This document shows, piece after piece, positions 61,411-64,000 of a stretch of DNA of 64,000 nucleotides. This DNA is from Asaia platycodi JCM 25414. Its GTDB lineage: Bacteria; Pseudomonadota; Alphaproteobacteria; Acetobacterales; Acetobacteraceae. The stretch is taken from positions 124,001 to 188,000 of the forward strand of contig NZ_BAKW01000002.1 in NCBI RefSeq assembly GCF_000614545.1. Direction: 5' to 3'. Under the pieces are notes generated by a model that saw only the letters and a list, made by a program, of their open reading frames with translations, did not search any database and was not told the DNA's origin. How positions within the stretch are numbered: position 1 is the stretch's first letter; the number at the start of each line of letters is the position of its first letter. The position numbers and the translations under genes were made by a program.

Positions 61411-62624
61411 TCAGGCCCGTTCCGACACGATGCCTGACAAGGGCGTGAGAGGTGCGCCGGGAAAGACACGTGCCAGGGCGCTGCGCGGCATGGAAAGATG
61501 CGCGCAGAGCACCCCGGCAATGACGCTGCGCAGATCCGTTGTGGGGGCCAGATCGCGGTTTTCAAAGAGCTGGCCGGGGCGTAGCCCTGGCCATGTGCCC
61601 GCAATGCGCCCGCCTTTCACCGCGCCTCCCACCAGAAAGGCAACGGCGCCCGTGCCATGATCGGTCCCGCCCGTGCCATTCATGCGCGCGGTACGACCGA
61701 ATTCCGTCATGGCCAGAATCACGCTTTGCGACCAGGCTGAGCCAAGGCTGGTGCGCAAGGCGTCTATTCCCTGATCGAGCCGGGCGAGCGGGGCTTTCAA
61801 TGCACCCATCTGCCCGGCATGACTGTCCCATCCGCCGATTTCGAGTGCCGCGACACGAGGGCCGTCGGCGCGCGCCAGCATGAGCCCCGCCGCCGAAGCC
61901 AGTCTGATGAAGCCATCGATTTTGCGGTCGGGACCAGACGGTTTAGTCGGGGTGATTTCGTCGGAGTAGCCCCGCGCTTTCAGGCCGTTGCGCAATCCGG
62001 GGCCGATCTGCGGATCATGGGCATTGAGCTGGGCAATGGCGCGATACAGATCCGACGTCGGGTGCTGGCTGCCAGCCGGGGCGTAGCTGCCGATAGGCGC
62101 AGGACCGCGCAGGAGCAGCGGCACGTCGAGGCCAAGAGCGAGCGCGAAGCCGTCGGGGCGCGTCTTTTTGCCTGTGGCATTCTGACCGGGCAGGGCCGCG
62201 ACCGCCCGGTTGAGCCAGCCGCTATCCAGACGGTGATCGGCACCGCTTTCGAGATAATCCTGAGCGTCGAAATGAGAGCGTGTGCGATAGGGCGCTGCCA
62301 CGGCATGAACGGGCAGCATCTGCCTTGCCTATAGAGTTCATGCAGCCCGGCAAGCGCAGGATGCAGCCCGAAAAATCCACCGAGATCGAGCAGCCCGCCT
62401 TCATGACCCGGTTCGGGCAGGAGCAGGTCGCAGCGCAGCGCCACAAGCCCGGAATCGCCATAGGGGGTAACGGCGGCCATACCATCCAGCGCGCCGCGCA
62501 GAAGAATCACAACCAGACGCGGGTCTTGCGCGCCGGATGAGGGGGCAGCAAGGGCGAGGGACGCCCGACCGAGCGACCAGCTTGATGTGAGCCCGAGCAG
62601 AGCTGAGCGACGGGAGAGCATCAT
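61411..62624 (-). CDS. DUF1501 family protein (Tat-exported, sulfatase-like fold); one frame break
   Basis: An N-terminal twin-arginine signal (LSRRSALLGLTSSWSLG) is followed by LVVILLRGALDGMAAVTPYGD. The C-terminal half shows AALEIGGWDSHAGQ, VILAMTEFGRTARMNGTGGTDHGTG and GRIAGTWPGL, all conserved in the family. One base is missing near 62315; restored length is about 405 residues. DUF1501 and DUF1800 genes are usually paired, as here, but the function is unknown. Confidence 0.87.
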
Positions 62625-62627
62625 GAC

Positions 62628-63944
62628 TTAGCGCCTCTGAAATTCGGGGGAGGAAAACAGAAGGGTCAGGGCGTCCTGACGGCTGCCTGCGTGGTGCATG
62701 GCCAGTTGGGTTTCGGAGCGCAGCGAGGCACCGAGCGCGGCATGAGCGATCGTCATAGGGTCGCGGTCGCGCAGCGTGGCGGCATAGCGATACGCCCAGT
62801 CGGTGCGGGCAAGCAGATCGGCCGGGGCTGACCATTCTGCTGCGCAATCGCTCCAGCCATTGGGCATGGGGGCGGTCCACAAAGGCTGGCCCAGCGCCGC
62901 GCATCCATTGATCAAAAGGCGAGCGGGGCTATGCGGCGCGTCTGGCGGAATATCTGTGGGCATTGCGCCAGACGCGCGCAGGGTTGCCACTACAAATTCC
63001 ATGGGCGAGCGCAGCTTGCCCTTGGTGGCGCCGGGTGAGGCAGCGCCGGGAAGATCGATCAGGGCCAGAGAAGCGGCGCGCAGATTGCCCTGCGTTCGGC
63101 TCAGTGCGTCGAAAACAGGAACCACCTGGGCGGGTGAGGGGGTATCCGTCAGGAAATGCCTCACCATCTGCGTGGCGATATGACGATAGGTGGCCGGATG
63201 GGTGCCCAGAAATGTCAGCGCTGCCACGCCGCCTTCTTCTCCTTCGGGAAAACGCTGCACAAGGAGCGTTTTTTCGCCGGGCTGATGGGCGCGTTGTGTG
63301 AAATGGAAGCCGGGGCGCGCGGCCTTCATATCCACGCTCCACCCTGTCAGGATCGCGGCGAAAGAGGTGACATCGCTTTGGCTGTATCCCGCAGCGGGTG
63401 AGAGCGTATGCAGTTCGAGACATTCACGGGCCAGATTTTCATTCAACCCGCGATGCTGGCGTAGTCCGGCAGGGCTGTCCGGTCCGACCGAGCCGGTATT
63501 GTCCAGATAGAGAAGCATGGCGGGGTGGCGCATGACGGCCATGAGCATATCGACGAAACGCCCCGTGACATGGGGCCTGATGGCCTCGCGCATATAGGCG
63601 CCTGCAACGCCCTTCACGCGGTCCTGCTTCTGGCTGACCGTGAAATGGTTGCACCAGAACCAGGCCAGTCGATCACGGAAAGGCTGCTGCGTTGAGAGAA
63701 GCGCTGCGCTCTGGGTCGCGAGTTCTGCCTGAAGGATGGGCTTGACCAGAGGGTTGCCGCGCAGCTTGCCCTCGCGCTGCGTGCGCAGGGCAATCAGCCC
63801 ATCGGCGCAGTCGCCCACCCCGACGAAAAGGGTTGGATCGTCAGGGCCGAGTTGCTCTGCCAGCCACTCCCGCCATGGTGTGGTGCGTGTCTCGCCAAAG
63901 CGCGCGCCCCAGCCGAAACGGTTCTCGACCTGAATGCTCTGCAT
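62628..63944 (-). CDS. DUF1800 family protein
   Basis: 438 residues, intact. RDRLAWFWCNHFTVSQKQ, HPAMLLYLDNTGSVG, GLNENLARECLELHTL and TFLGTHPATYRHIATQMVRHFL are hallmark segments. It stands three bases before the DUF1501 gene on the same strand, forming the usual pair. The family lacks a settled biochemical role. No clear signal peptide is visible at the annotated start. Confidence 0.9.
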   Translation of the reverse strand: MQSIQVENRFGWGARFGETRTTPWREWLAEQLGPDDPTLFVGVGDCADGLIALRTQREGKLRGNPLVKPILQAELATQSAALLSTQQPFRDRLAWFWCNHFTVSQKQDRVKGVAGAYMREAIRPHVTGRFVDMLMAVMRHPAMLLYLDNTGSVGPDSPAGLRQHRGLNENLARECLELHTLSPAAGYSQSDVTSFAAILTGWSVDMKAARPGFHFTQRAHQPGEKTLLVQRFPEGEEGGVAALTFLGTHPATYRHIATQMVRHFLTDTPSPAQVVPVFDALSRTQGNLRAASLALIDLPGAASPGATKGKLRSPMEFVVATLRASGAMPTDIPPDAPHSPARLLINGCAALGQPLWTAPMPNGWSDCAAEWSAPADLLARTDWAYRYAATLRDRDPMTIAHAALGASLRSETQLAMHHAGSRQDALTLLFSSPEFQRR

Positions 63945-64000
63945 GAGGCCTCCGCGAGGGCGTCTTCGCTTGAGAATTGATTATGTCAAACGATGTCTCG

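Overview
The window looks like a chromosomal segment of an acetic acid bacterium (Acetobacteraceae; an Asaia/Gluconobacter-like organism is my inference). Pointers are the three-subunit periplasmic membrane-bound FAD dehydrogenase (small subunit, GMC large subunit, triheme cytochrome c), a polyol permease, several TonB receptors, a Hint-domain protein and a large inositol and polyol catabolic capacity. No CRISPR array, insertion sequence, prophage or rRNA was seen. The only RNA gene found is tRNA-Asp.

The reading frames dominate interpretation. About forty frame breaks occur in nearly thirty otherwise well-conserved genes. Every one I could place has the same sense, one base missing, often in a short G or C run. 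Conserved motifs continue on both sides of each break. I therefore annotate each gene over its full span and treat the breaks as probable sequencing deletions, not pseudogenes.

Layout. 0-5.4 kb: Wzm/Wzt-like polysaccharide exporter, tRNA-Asp, a secreted PI-PLC-like enzyme, a UDG-like protein and an acetyltransferase. 5.4-10.2 kb: SDR and transketolase (-) divergent from a polyol-type MFS permease (+). 10.5-13.7 kb: a TonB receptor with its own terminator. 13.9-22.2 kb (-): a tight seven-gene run of LysR regulator, binding-protein/permease fusion, ABC ATPase, TonB receptor, TIM-barrel isomerase, Fe(II)/2OG oxygenase and class II aldolase. It is divergent from a DDAH-like amidinohydrolase and a hydroxyacid dehydrogenase. 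24.4-25.1 kb: a GT25 glycosyltransferase.

25.1-36.9 kb: myo-inositol catabolism, with an RpiR regulator divergent from iolC(-DUF2090)-iolD-iolE-iolB-iolG-MFS-Gfo/Idh-tautomerase-hydroxypyruvate isomerase. IolA is not here. 37.2-38.7 kb: ECF sigma factor with two small membrane proteins, probably its anti-sigma and periplasmic sensor. 39.4-41.0 kb: Hint-domain protein. 41.4-45.8 kb: catalase, a secreted tyrosine phosphatase, a WYL regulator and a VOC protein.

45.8-56.1 kb: two paralogous LacI regulators bracket the membrane-bound dehydrogenase operon. They are followed by a second sugar operon (IolE-like isomerase and three successive Gfo/Idh dehydrogenases). 56.3-61.4 kb: small redox/stress genes (CMD, SDR, LysR, cupin, aldo/keto reductase, HxlR, PRISE-type reductase). 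61.4-63.9 kb: a DUF1800/DUF1501 pair. Several intergenic regions carry clear dyads that fit the adjacent regulators. They are listed as candidate operators.
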